Below are positions 47,632-56,681 of a DNA stretch of 64,000 nt, one piece after another. The notes under the pieces are model-generated. The model was not told the origin of the DNA, ran no database searches, and was given only the letters and a program-made list of their open reading frames with translations. Made by a program: the position numbers and the translations under genes. Each line of letters starts with the position of its first letter. Position 1 is the first letter of the stretch. The DNA is from Enterococcus pingfangensis. Its GTDB lineage: Bacteria > Bacillota > Bacilli > Lactobacillales > Enterococcaceae. The DNA is taken from NCBI RefSeq assembly GCF_005405205.1, contig NZ_BJDP01000004.1, positions 1 through 64,000 of the forward strand, given 5' to 3'.

Positions 47632-48221
47632 GAAAAGCGGAAGTGATTCGCCAAACATCTGAAACAAAGATTCAGCTGGCCTTGACGATAGACGGCACTG
47701 GACAGCAAACGATCAAAACAAAGATCGGTTTTTTAGATCATATGTTGGAATTGTTCGTTCGGCATGGTCGTTTTGATTTGGAGCTTACTTGTGACGGTGA
47801 CATTGAAGTAGATGCGCATCATACAACAGAAGATATCGCCATCGCACTTGGACGGGCTTTTTCTGAAAGTCTGGGCGAACGTCGCGGGATCACACGCTAC
47901 GGCAGTATGTTGCTGCCGATGGATGAAGCGTTAGTGATGACTGCTGTCGACATCAGCGGCCGCGGGATGGCAGTCGTCGAGTTAGACATTCCTAGCGAAA
48001 AAATCGGTCAACAGTTTGATACTGAATTAGTCGAAGAATTTTTTATCGCGTTTGCGCGTGAATTAGGAGCGACGATCCATTTGCATCAAATTGCTGGAAA
48101 AAATAGTCATCATATCGTTGAAGCGTGTTTTAAAGGTTTTGGCCGGGCATTAGGCGAGGCGACTGCGGTCAATCAGCAAGCTCCGGATGAAATTCCATCC
48201 ACCAAGGGAACAATCAATTGA
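47628..48221 (+). CDS. hisB: Imidazoleglycerol-phosphate dehydratase
   Basis: Mono-functional HisB of 197 residues, with the two metal motifs DAHHTTEDIAIALG (about 64) and HHIVEACFKGFGRAL near 164, and GFLDHMLELFVRHG near 30. No phosphatase domain is fused; that role is met by the PHP-type gene at the end of the operon. Coupled to hisC. Confidence 0.96.
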   Translation: MRKAEVIRQTSETKIQLALTIDGTGQQTIKTKIGFLDHMLELFVRHGRFDLELTCDGDIEVDAHHTTEDIAIALGRAFSESLGERRGITRYGSMLLPMDEALVMTAVDISGRGMAVVELDIPSEKIGQQFDTELVEEFFIAFARELGATIHLHQIAGKNSHHIVEACFKGFGRALGEATAVNQQAPDEIPSTKGTIN

Positions 48222-48402
48222 TGACTAAATTTTGACGGGGTATTCATGTTTAAAAATGTTAGAGGAAGTTTAATTTAGGGTAAATATAAGCAATCATGAC
48301 GTTAGAAAAATTTAGACAGTACGGATAAATCAACTTTGATTTAGATACTTCTGTCAACTTAAGCAATCACGTTCATTGAAATGATTCTAAAGGAGGAAAT
48401 TC
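48222..48402 (+). other. 181-base spacer between hisB and hisH
   Basis: The only long gap in the upstream half of the operon. It has two near-repeats beginning AAGCAATCA (about 48286 and 48361), no terminator and no ORF. GGAGG leads into hisH. It could hold an internal promoter; I see none that is convincing. Confidence 0.4.
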
Positions 48403-49029
48403 ATGCTAGCAATTATAGATTACGGCGTGGGCAATTTGTTTAGTTTAGCGCGTTCATTGGAGTACTTAGGTGTTAAATGCCAAATCACGCGTTCCCTAAC
48501 CGAATTAACCGCCGCCGATCGGATCATTTTGCCAGGAGTCGGCGCGTTCGGCGATGCACGCAAAAAACTTGATGAATTATCACTAGTTGAGCCCATCCAA
48601 GAGTTAGCAGCGTCAGGCAAACCTTTTTTAGGAATTTGTCTGGGGATGCAGCTGCTGTTTGATAAAAGCGAAGAATTCGGCGATCACCCAGGTCTGGGAC
48701 TGATTCCGGGACGAATCGTTTCTATGCGCGGGGCATTTGAACAAGCGAGTATCGATCTAAAAGTTCCGCAGATTGGCTGGAACAAGCTAAACGTACACAA
48801 TCACCAAAGTCCGCTAGTGAAATCACTAGGAGAAAATGATTTTGTTTATTATGTCCACAGCTATTATGCGACAGATTGCCAAGAACATTTAATTGCAGAC
48901 AGTGAGTATGGGATCTCGATCCCTGGTATCGTCCAAAACAAAAATGTTTTCGGCACGCAATTTCATCCGGAAAAAAGTGGAACGGTCGGTTTAAATATCT
49001 TAAAAGCTTTCACGGAGGTGCCTGTATGA
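48403..49029 (+). CDS. hisH: Imidazole glycerol phosphate synthase, glutaminase subunit
   Basis: Class I glutamine amidotransferase that feeds ammonia to HisF. The 208 residues contain the nucleophile Cys in GKPFLGICLGMQLLF (about 80), YYVHSYYA near 148 and the His-x-Glu pair in TQFHPEKSG near 188. AAAGGAGG precedes the ATG; the end overlaps hisA (ATGA). Confidence 0.96.
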   Translation: MLAIIDYGVGNLFSLARSLEYLGVKCQITRSLTELTAADRIILPGVGAFGDARKKLDELSLVEPIQELAASGKPFLGICLGMQLLFDKSEEFGDHPGLGLIPGRIVSMRGAFEQASIDLKVPQIGWNKLNVHNHQSPLVKSLGENDFVYYVHSYYATDCQEHLIADSEYGISIPGIVQNKNVFGTQFHPEKSGTVGLNILKAFTEVPV

Positions 49030-49745
49030 AAATTTTTCCAGCGATTGATCTTTTGGATCAGAAAGTCGTTCGGCTCTACCAAGGGGATTATCAGCAAAAA
49101 GAAGTTTTTGGCGATGATCCAGTTGCCTTTGCCCAGTCATTTGAGCAAGCCGGTGCAAATTATTTGCATCTCGTTGATTTAGACGGGGCTAAAGCGGGGA
49201 AGCTGCACTATTTTGAAATTGCACAAAAAATTGTTGAAAACACAAATTTATTTGTAGAAGTCGGCGGCGGGATTCGTGACGAGGAAACGATCAAACACTG
49301 TCTATCAGCCGGTGTAGATCGAGTTATCCTCGGAACGATCGCTCAAAAAGATCCTGCGTTTACACAAGCGATGCTGAAAAAATATGGAAATAAAATTGCC
49401 ATCGGCGTAGATGCTAAAGATGGAAAAGTCGCCGTCGAAGGCTGGTTGGAAAAAACAGAGACGGATGCGTTTGGATTTTGTCAGCAATTAGTCGTTTGGG
49501 GAGCTGAAACGATTATTTTCACTGAGATCGCCCGCGATGGGACCGGTGAAGGGATCAACTTGCCGCTGTATCAAAAACTCAATCAGCTAGAGGCAGAAAT
49601 CGTGGCTTCTGGCGGGGTAGCGTCTTTGAAAGATATTGAAGGGTTGAAACAGTTAGGGATTTCCGGCGCGATCGTCGGAAAATCACTGTATAACGAAAGT
49701 TTGAAATTAGAAGATGTTCTAGCGGCAGGCAGAGAAGAGTATTAA
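49026..49745 (+). CDS. hisA: ProFAR isomerase HisA
   Basis: TIM-barrel isomerase. The 239 residues have PAIDLLDQKVVRLYQGD at the start (catalytic Asp8), VGGGIRDEETI near 79, GVDAKDGKVAVEGW near 127 (second catalytic Asp) and ASGGVASLKDI near 198. Coupled to hisH. Confidence 0.96.
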   Translation: MKIFPAIDLLDQKVVRLYQGDYQQKEVFGDDPVAFAQSFEQAGANYLHLVDLDGAKAGKLHYFEIAQKIVENTNLFVEVGGGIRDEETIKHCLSAGVDRVILGTIAQKDPAFTQAMLKKYGNKIAIGVDAKDGKVAVEGWLEKTETDAFGFCQQLVVWGAETIIFTEIARDGTGEGINLPLYQKLNQLEAEIVASGGVASLKDIEGLKQLGISGAIVGKSLYNESLKLEDVLAAGREEY

Positions 49746-49874
49746 TCATTCTGCTATGCCCGATTTGTCTGAGTCAGCTGATTTGCAATGCAGAAATAAA
49801 ACGGGACTGTTCAGCAAACTGATTTGCAAAAAGGCGGAAGTATTTTTACAGAAACGATAGTGGGAGGACAATTA

Positions 49875-50633
49875 ATGATCGCAAAACGAATCGTTCCATG
49901 TTTAGATGTGCGTGATGGACGTGTTGTCAAAGGGGTCAATTTTGCGGGGCTGCAAGATGTCAATGATCCAGTGACGTTGGCGCGTTTTTACAACGAGCAA
50001 GGCGCAGATGAGTTAGTCTTTTATGACATCACCGCTTCAGCAGAAGAGCGGGGACTATTCACGGATATTTTAAAAGGTGTGGCGTCAGAAGTATTCATCC
50101 CTTTGACTGTTGGCGGCGGGATCAATACGTTGTCTGATTTTGAACGTGTTTTGAATTGCGGTGCGGATAAAGTCAGTATTAATTCTGGTGCGCTTCGCCG
50201 GCCACAGTTGATCGAAGAAGGTGCAAAACGCTACGGCAGCCAATGTGTCGTTTTATCAGTAGATATTCGGCGTGTCGGTGACCAATGGCATGTTTTTGCA
50301 AAAGGCGGACGCGAAGATACGGGATTAGAAGCGTTGGAATGGATCCGTCAAGGCGAACAGCTGGGAGCGGGCGAATTAGTCATCAACAGTATGGATACAG
50401 ATGGTGTGAAGCAAGGCTTTGATCTCAAGCTGCTGGAAACTGTCAGCAAGAACACTTCGTTACCCATCGTAGCTTCTGGCGGGGCTGGGAAAAGTGAAGA
50501 TTTTATTGACTTGTTCCAATTACCGAAGATCGAAGCTGGTTTAGCTGCCTCGATTTTCCATTATGGCGAAGTGAAGATTCCAGAATTGAAAAAACAATTG
50601 CTGGCCGCAAAGATACCCGTTCGGATCGTTTAG
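49875..50633 (+). CDS. hisF: Imidazole glycerol phosphate synthase, cyclase subunit
   Basis: TIM-barrel partner of HisH. The 252 residues show AKRIVPCLDVRDGRVVKG at the start (catalytic Asp11), LTVGGGINTLSDFERVL near 78, VLSVDIRRVGDQWHVF near 126 and ASGGAGKSEDF near 222. GGGAGG places the ATG at 49875; 17 codons of in-frame upstream sequence are not part of the gene. Confidence 0.96.
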   Translation: MIAKRIVPCLDVRDGRVVKGVNFAGLQDVNDPVTLARFYNEQGADELVFYDITASAEERGLFTDILKGVASEVFIPLTVGGGINTLSDFERVLNCGADKVSINSGALRRPQLIEEGAKRYGSQCVVLSVDIRRVGDQWHVFAKGGREDTGLEALEWIRQGEQLGAGELVINSMDTDGVKQGFDLKLLETVSKNTSLPIVASGGAGKSEDFIDLFQLPKIEAGLAASIFHYGEVKIPELKKQLLAAKIPVRIV

Positions 50634-50742
50634 ACTATTAAGCGGATTTTTACAGGATTTTAAAGCCATTCTATTTTAGAAATAAATTTATTTTTATTTT
50701 TTCGCAAAAGGCGGATGCCAATTTGAACTAGGGGTGAAAAAC

Positions 50743-51375
50743 ATGACGAAGTTAAAATTTGATGATCAAGGATTGATTCCGGTGATCGTTCAAGATGCGG
50801 AAACCAATGAAGTACTGACATTGGCCTATATGAATCAGGAAAGTTATGAATTGACGTTGAAAGATCAATTGATGACTTTTTATTCTCGCAGCCGCAAAGA
50901 GTTATGGCGCAAAGGCGAAACTAGCGGGAATTACCAACATCTAGTATCGCTGAAATTAGACTGCGATCAAGATGCACTAGTAGCGAAAGTAAAAAAAGAG
51001 GGACCGGCTTGTCATACTGGCGCAGAAAGCTGTTTTAATGAAGTTTTATTTGGCAAAGATTCGGCTAGTACGATCGACGCTTTGTATCAATTAGTCAAAG
51101 ATCGGAAAGAAACGCCGCAAGAAGGCAGCTATACTAGTTATTTATTTGAAAAGGGCGTTGAGAAAATTTTGAAAAAAGTCGGTGAAGAGTCGACGGAAGT
51201 TGTGATCGGTGCAATGAAAGAAGATCATGACGAAACGGTTTTTGAAATTTCTGATTTGGTGTATCATATTCTTGTATTGATGGTGGAAAGAGAGATTGAT
51301 TTGGCAGAAGTGCGCCAAGAATTAGCAAACCGCCATGTTGTTGATAAAAAAGTGAAACAAGAACGGATGCAGTAG
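50743..51375 (+). CDS. hisIE: Bifunctional PRA-CH hydrolase / PRA-PH pyrophosphatase
   Basis: Second and third steps of histidine synthesis. The 210 residues join HisI (about 1-108, with VLTLAYMNQESYELT, TFYSRSRKELWRKGETSGN and the zinc Cys in CHTGAESCF) to HisE (about 112-205, with KVGEESTEVVIGAM). GGGGTG precedes the ATG at 50743. The 109-base spacer before it has the GCAAAAGGCGGA motif also found before hisF. Confidence 0.95.
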   Translation: MTKLKFDDQGLIPVIVQDAETNEVLTLAYMNQESYELTLKDQLMTFYSRSRKELWRKGETSGNYQHLVSLKLDCDQDALVAKVKKEGPACHTGAESCFNEVLFGKDSASTIDALYQLVKDRKETPQEGSYTSYLFEKGVEKILKKVGEESTEVVIGAMKEDHDETVFEISDLVYHILVLMVEREIDLAEVRQELANRHVVDKKVKQERMQ

Positions 51376-51388
51376 CTGCAAGTATGAT

Positions 51389-51420
51389 TTTTGGTTGGCA
51401 GAAAAGTTAGCCAGCCAAAA
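51389..51420 (+). other. Hairpin between hisIE and hisJ
   Basis: TTTGGTTGGC and GCCAGCCAAA (51389-51398 with 51410-51419) can form a ten-pair stem with one G-U pair. No T-run follows, so it is not a standard terminator. Confidence 0.5.
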
Positions 51421-51467
51421 TATCAGACACATTTTCAACAGATTCATTTAAACTAGGAGGATCAGCG

Positions 51468-52295
51468 ATGTTTTATTCAAATGCACATACCCACAGCACG
51501 TGGTGCGACGGAAAAGATACTTTAGCAGATATGGCGCAAGCAGCGATTGATTTAGGTTTTACGGATCTGGGATTTACGTGTCACTCGCCGGCACCTTTTG
51601 ATCCAAGTTGTCCGGGCGTGCAAAATGAAGCAGCTTATCAAGCCGCATTGCATGAATTAAAGCAGCAATTAGCGGGGCAATTGAACATCGTCTCAGGATT
51701 AGAATGGGATTATTACAGCCCGGATCCAATGGACGGCTATGATTACACTGTAGGCTCTGTTCATTATTTTCCGCCGCGGCAAGGGGTTTTTCGCAGTGTC
51801 GACGAAAGTCCGGAAAGTCTCATGCAGACTGTGGATCAGTGGTATCAAGGAGATAGTATGCAGCTAGTCCAAGATTATTATGATACGGTGGTCAAGCACA
51901 TCGATCAAAATCATGCGAAGATCGTCGGTCATTTTGATTTGATCACAAAGTTCAATGAAAAACAGCCTTGGCTGGATGAAGATAGTGAAAAATATCAAGC
52001 AATCGCTTTGAAGGCGTTAAATGATGTGATCGATATCATCCAAACGTATGACGGAATGGTGGAGATCAATACAGGAGCGATCTCGCGCAACTGGCGAACG
52101 ACGCCGTATCCGAATCCTTTTTTACTGAAGCAATTGAAGCAACGAGAATGCCCAATCATTATTACAAGCGACAGTCATGAAACGACGACATTGACTTGTC
52201 ATTTTTCTGAAACGGTCAAATTATTGAAAACAATCGGTTTTACCGCAACAAGGCAATTAAAAGACGGAATTTTTCAGCCGATTTCTTTTGATTAA
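51468..52295 (+). CDS. hisJ: Histidinol-phosphatase, PHP type
   Basis: Removes phosphate from histidinol phosphate. The 275 residues show PHP metal motifs: NAHTHSTWCDGKDT at the start, FTCHSPAP near 36, GLEWDYY near 72, GSVHYFPP near 91, VGHFDLITKF near 152, and the late ITSDSHETT near 230. AGGAGG precedes the ATG. Last gene of the operon; its stop lies ten bases before the -35 of the Gly T-box. Confidence 0.94.
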   Translation: MFYSNAHTHSTWCDGKDTLADMAQAAIDLGFTDLGFTCHSPAPFDPSCPGVQNEAAYQAALHELKQQLAGQLNIVSGLEWDYYSPDPMDGYDYTVGSVHYFPPRQGVFRSVDESPESLMQTVDQWYQGDSMQLVQDYYDTVVKHIDQNHAKIVGHFDLITKFNEKQPWLDEDSEKYQAIALKALNDVIDIIQTYDGMVEINTGAISRNWRTTPYPNPFLLKQLKQRECPIIITSDSHETTTLTCHFSETVKLLKTIGFTATRQLKDGIFQPISFD

Positions 52296-52304
52296 GAGAA
52301 AGAT

Positions 52305-52545
52305 TTGACAAAAGGGGTGCGGTGTCGCTATTATAGAACCAAGTTGAATACGTGCGAAGATCAAATTTAGAAATTTGTGGAAGATCACAGCGAGTTTGGG
52401 ATAGTGGGAGCCAAACAGGGAAACAGATTTTGTTGGCATTTGTGAGCACATTTAGTTAAAGCTGCCAAGCACTCTTGCTTGGAAGTAGGGTGGAACCGCG
52501 TTGATACGTCCCTATGCCGAATCTCGGCATAGGGACTTTTTTTGC
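52305..52545 (+). promoter_or_regulatory. Glycine T-box leader of glyQS
   Basis: TTGACA (52305-52310) and TATTAT (52329-52334) form a strong promoter with an 18-base spacer. GTGC near 52352 and GCAC near 52446 can close stem I. The specifier GGC at 52435-52437 is followed by ATTTGTGAGCA, matching the Bacillus glyQS arrangement. T-box AGTAGGGTGGAACCGCG at 52484-52500. Terminator GTCCCTATGCCGA/TCGGCATAGGGAC with a T-run ends near 52543. Uncharged tRNA-Gly should allow readthrough. Confidence 0.95.
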
Positions 52546-52647
52546 GAGCGCCACTTTTTATTTTAGTATGGTCAGTGGAGTCATGAGCTAGCTGCTCTGT
52601 GAGTTAAAAGAAAAATAAAAGTTAATAATCAAACAGGAGGAAACAAA

Positions 52648-53535
52648 ATGAGCAAGTTAACGGTACAAGAAATGATTTTGACGTTGCAAAAATTTTGGTC
52701 AGACAATGGCTGCATGTTAATGCAAGCCTACGATACAGAAAAAGGGGCGGGGACAATGAGTCCGTATACTTTTTTACGGGCGATCGGGCCAGAACCATGG
52801 CGTGCGGCTTACGTGGAACCTTCACGTAGGCCGGCTGATGGACGTTACGGGGAAAATCCTAACCGGTTGTATCAACACCATCAATTCCAAGTAGTGATGA
52901 AACCTTCACCAAAAAATATCCAAGAGTTGTATTTAGACAGCTTGCGTTTATTAGGAATCGATCCGCTGGAACACGACATTCGTTTTGTAGAAGACAACTG
53001 GGAAAATCCTTCAATGGGTTGTGCCGGTGTTGGTTGGGAAGTTTGGTTAGACGGAATGGAGATCACCCAGTTTACTTATTTCCAACAAGTCGGCGGTCTG
53101 CAATGCCGTCCAGTAACTTCTGAATTGACTTATGGCTTGGAACGGTTAGCTTCATACATTCAAGCGGTTGATAGTGTTTATGATTTAGAATGGAGCGCCG
53201 GTGTGAAATACGGTGAGATCTTCAAACAACCTGAATATGAACATTCAAAATATTCATTTGAAGAAAGTAATCAAGAAATGTTGTTAGAAAACTTTGATAA
53301 ATTTGAAAAAGAAGCCAAACGTTGTATTGACGAAAATCTAGTACATCCTGCGTACGATTACATTTTAAAATGCAGCCATACGTTCAACTTGTTAGATGCT
53401 CGCGGAGCGGTATCTGTAACAGAACGTGCCGGCTACTTAGCACGGATCCGCAATATGGCGCGTGCTGTTGCTAAAATTTTCGTAGCTGAACGTGAGAAAC
53501 TAGGCTTCCCATTATTGAATCAGGAGGGCAAATAA
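52648..53535 (+). CDS. glyQ: Glycyl-tRNA synthetase alpha subunit
   Basis: Catalytic subunit of the alpha2-beta2 GlyRS. The 295 residues carry class II motifs in [21 protein letters not shown] split regions near 52-72, [13 protein letters not shown] near 112 and the [12 protein letters not shown] segment near 152. AGGAGG precedes the ATG. Two bases before glyS; controlled by the Gly T-box. Confidence 0.97.
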   Translation: MSKLTVQEMILTLQKFWSDNGCMLMQAYDTEKGAGTMSPYTFLRAIGPEPWRAAYVEPSRRPADGRYGENPNRLYQHHQFQVVMKPSPKNIQELYLDSLRLLGIDPLEHDIRFVEDNWENPSMGCAGVGWEVWLDGMEITQFTYFQQVGGLQCRPVTSELTYGLERLASYIQAVDSVYDLEWSAGVKYGEIFKQPEYEHSKYSFEESNQEMLLENFDKFEKEAKRCIDENLVHPAYDYILKCSHTFNLLDARGAVSVTERAGYLARIRNMARAVAKIFVAEREKLGFPLLNQEGK

Positions 53536-53536
53536 G

Positions 53537-55615
53537 ATGGCGAAAAATCTATTATTAGAAATTGGTTTAGAAGAAATGCCAGCCCACGTGGTGTGGCCAA
53601 GCATCAAACAATTAGAAGAAAAAATCTCAAAATTTTTGGCAGAAAATAGTTTGACCTTTGAATCGATTGAAAACTTTTCAACGCCTCGTCGGTTAGCAAT
53701 CCGGGTAACCAATATTCCTGATCGACAAGAAGATGTACAAGAAGAAGTCAAAGGTCCCGCAAAAAAAATCGCACTAGATGCTGAAGGCAACTGGAGCAAA
53801 GCGGCCGAAGGATTTGTTCGCGGCCAAGGCTTGACGACGGATGCTATCACATTCCGTGAGCTGAACGGTGTCGAATATGTCTATGTCACAAAATACATCC
53901 ACGGAAAAGAAAGCAAAGAAGTCTTGACTGGATTGTTAGACGTTGTCAAAAGCATGACTTTTCCAACTATGATGCATTGGGGCGACACGATGTTTGAATA
54001 CATCCGTCCGATTCATTGGATTGTGGCTTTATTAGATGATGAAGTCATTCCCTTTGAATTATTGGATGTTCAAACAGGACGGACGACAGAAGGCCATCGT
54101 TTCTTAGGAGATCAAATCGAGCTTACAAATCCGAGTGAATATGAAGAAAAATTAGCAGAACAATTCGTAATTGCCGACGCACATAAACGCCAACAAATGA
54201 TCGTGGAACAAATCGAAGTGATCGCTGAAAAAAATAAATGGGTCATCGATCTGGATGCTGATTTGTTAGAAGAAGTAACAAATTTGGTAGAATACCCAAC
54301 CGCTTTTGTCGGCGATTTTGAAGAACGTTTCTTATCGATACCAGAAGAGGTTTTAGTTACTTCGATGAAAGAACATCAACGTTACTTTGAAGTCCGCAAT
54401 CAAGCAGGAATGCTATTGCCACATTTTATTTCAGTCCGTAACGGCAACAGTGTGAAATTAGACAATGTCGCTAAAGGAAACCAAAAAGTTTTAGCGGCCC
54501 GTTTAGAAGACGGCGAATTTTTCTTTGAAGAAGATAAGAAATTGTCGATCGAAGACTGCGTTGAAAAATTAAAAAATGTGACTTTCCACGAAAAAATCGG
54601 CAGCATGTATGAAAAAATGCAGCGGGTTGGTTTAATCAGTCAAGTGATCGGTCAACGCGTTGGATTAACTGAGGAAGAATTAACGACTTTAAAACGTGCA
54701 TCAGAAATCTACAAATTTGATCTAGTTACGAATATGATCGGAGAATTTCCTGAATTGCAAGGGATCATGGGCGAAAAATATGCCTTATTAAAAGGTGAGA
54801 CACCGGCTGTTGCTGCAGCGATTCGTGAACATTATTTACCGACGTCAGCTGACGGAGAATTGCCAAAAACAGTGATTGGAGCGGTTTTAGCGATTGCTGA
54901 TAAACTGGACAGCGTATTAGGCTTCTTCGCGGTAGGCATGATCCCAAGCGGTTCAAATGATCCTTATGCATTGCGTCGTCAAACTTATGGAATCATCCGG
55001 ATCATCGAAGCACAAGGTTGGACCTTCCCGTTCACCGATATGCAAGGAGCAATCGTGGATGCGATCAATGAAGACGTCTTAGATTATGGAATCCATTTCA
55101 ACCGTGACCAAAAAGAATTCATTGAGTTCTTTAAAGGCCGGATCCGTCAGCGCCTGCAAATCTATAATGTCCGTCACGATATCATCGATGCGGTAGTAGA
55201 TTCAAGTCAAGATGATTTAGTGCAAATTTTCAAAACAGCTCAGATCTTTGATCAGCATTTATCGGATGAACATTTCAAAGAGACGATGGAAGCTTTGACG
55301 CGGGTCATTAATTTGACGAAGAAGATGGAGCCGGCCGCGATCAATTACAAAGTTGATCCTCAGTTATTTGAAAATGACAGCGAAAAAGAGCTTTATGCCG
55401 CCGTAAAAGAAGCCGAAGATGAATTTGCAAACCAAAGTATGGCTGAAAATTATCAAACTTTAACGAACTTGCGTCCAGTGATCGAACGTTATTTCAATGA
55501 CACGATGATCATGGTCGAAGACGAAAAAATTCGCGACAATCGCTTGAATCAATTAGCGATCATCACGCGGATGGCCAATGCGTTAGCAAGTATCGATAAG
55601 ATCATTACGAAATAA
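53537..55615 (+). CDS. glyS: Glycyl-tRNA synthetase beta subunit
   Basis: tRNA-recognition subunit of GlyRS. The 692 residues start with [15 protein letters not shown] and include an HD-like middle ([16 protein letters not shown] near 474) and a C-terminal anticodon-binding domain. Full length. GGAGGG within the end of glyQ is the ribosome-binding site. Confidence 0.97.
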   Translation: MAKNLLLEIGLEEMPAHVVWPSIKQLEEKISKFLAENSLTFESIENFSTPRRLAIRVTNIPDRQEDVQEEVKGPAKKIALDAEGNWSKAAEGFVRGQGLTTDAITFRELNGVEYVYVTKYIHGKESKEVLTGLLDVVKSMTFPTMMHWGDTMFEYIRPIHWIVALLDDEVIPFELLDVQTGRTTEGHRFLGDQIELTNPSEYEEKLAEQFVIADAHKRQQMIVEQIEVIAEKNKWVIDLDADLLEEVTNLVEYPTAFVGDFEERFLSIPEEVLVTSMKEHQRYFEVRNQAGMLLPHFISVRNGNSVKLDNVAKGNQKVLAARLEDGEFFFEEDKKLSIEDCVEKLKNVTFHEKIGSMYEKMQRVGLISQVIGQRVGLTEEELTTLKRASEIYKFDLVTNMIGEFPELQGIMGEKYALLKGETPAVAAAIREHYLPTSADGELPKTVIGAVLAIADKLDSVLGFFAVGMIPSGSNDPYALRRQTYGIIRIIEAQGWTFPFTDMQGAIVDAINEDVLDYGIHFNRDQKEFIEFFKGRIRQRLQIYNVRHDIIDAVVDSSQDDLVQIFKTAQIFDQHLSDEHFKETMEALTRVINLTKKMEPAAINYKVDPQLFENDSEKELYAAVKEAEDEFANQSMAENYQTLTNLRPVIERYFNDTMIMVEDEKIRDNRLNQLAIITRMANALASIDKIITK

Positions 55616-55656
55616 GAAAAATCAAACACTGCTGATTTACGAAATAGTGCCATAAT

Positions 55657-55690
55657 AAAAACCTTTGAGTGCAAACTCAAAGGTTTTTTC
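55657..55690. terminator. Terminator between glyS and a convergent permease gene
   Basis: Stem AAAAACCTTTGAGT/ACTCAAAGGTTTTT with A and T runs on both sides; it touches the stop of the minus-strand gene and can serve both. Confidence 0.92.
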
Positions 55691-56632
55691 TTATAGGATC
55701 AATTTTAATAATAGCGGGATGTAGGCGAGATAAAGTAAGACAGAATAGCCTAAGGATGACGCTGCAAATTTTTGATCGGCGTCATAGGAACGAGCCAAAA
55801 TTGGGACAGAATTTTGGACGGGCATAGCTGATTGAATGATAAAAACAGAAAGCATCAAAGGCGGTACGCTGATCCATTGTCCTAATGACCAAACGATCAA
55901 AGGCGAAATCAGATAGCGCCCGATGAGCACACCGAGAATATCTTTGTTCAGTTTCAGGTTTTTAATGCCGACATTATAGACGATGATCCCAATTACAAAC
56001 ATTGACAATGGTGTCGTCAAATTCGCGAGATAGGCTAAAAATGTCGCGATGGAATTTGGCACGGTCAGGTTTATCAAAACCATACATAAGCCAAGCAAGA
56101 AGCCTAAGAGTGCCGGTGAAAAAATTTTCTTTAAAATCGGAATCAAATGAAAACTGACGGTCGCTTGTTCGATCTGCGGATTATCGCGAGCGATGAAATA
56201 AATTCCTAATGTCCAAAAAAGTGTCGTATTGACGATGTAATAGAGCAAGACATAAGGAACCGCCCGTTCACCAAAGATCGCTAAATTGATGGGCAATCCG
56301 ATAAAGATCGTATTGGAACAAGTGAACATCGTAGAAAAAATCCCTTTGCGAGCTGGTGAGATATGGAAGATCCGTCGATAGATAAAACTGATCACAAAAG
56401 TCAACAGCATCGAAAGAAGCGGGATCACCATTCCGCCAACAAGATGCAGAAATTCAGAGCGGGAAAAATTTTTGGTGATCGTCAAAAACATATTGCAAGG
56501 CAAGGCGATCTGTAAAACTAATTTTGAAAAGGCGTCGCCGATTTGATTTGTGAACCACTGTTTATAGGTCAAAACGTAGCCGATAAACATTAAAACAAAA
56601 ATAAAAAGGATATTGATATATGCAGAAATCAT
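55691..56632 (-). CDS. AEC-family permease
   Basis: 313 residues with about ten membrane helices in the AEC (auxin efflux carrier) pattern: a CNMFLTITKNF break in the first half and PVQNSVPILARSYDAD in the last loop. Substrate unknown; organic anions are typical. It lies 49 bases after fbp in the same direction, so it may be cotranscribed with it and could carry a gluconeogenic acid such as malate (inference). Confidence 0.83.
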   Translation of the reverse strand: MISAYINILFIFVLMFIGYVLTYKQWFTNQIGDAFSKLVLQIALPCNMFLTITKNFSRSEFLHLVGGMVIPLLSMLLTFVISFIYRRIFHISPARKGIFSTMFTCSNTIFIGLPINLAIFGERAVPYVLLYYIVNTTLFWTLGIYFIARDNPQIEQATVSFHLIPILKKIFSPALLGFLLGLCMVLINLTVPNSIATFLAYLANLTTPLSMFVIGIIVYNVGIKNLKLNKDILGVLIGRYLISPLIVWSLGQWISVPPLMLSVFIIQSAMPVQNSVPILARSYDADQKFAASSLGYSVLLYLAYIPLLLKLIL

Positions 56633-56681
56633 TTTTTCACCCCAAGTCTACTGTCTACTATACAGAAAAAAACGGATGTCA

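Noticed and set aside
49824-49874. Seventeen extra codons before hisF
   Set aside because: HisF starts at MIAKRIVPCLDV with GGGAGG just before it; the upstream part is spacer.
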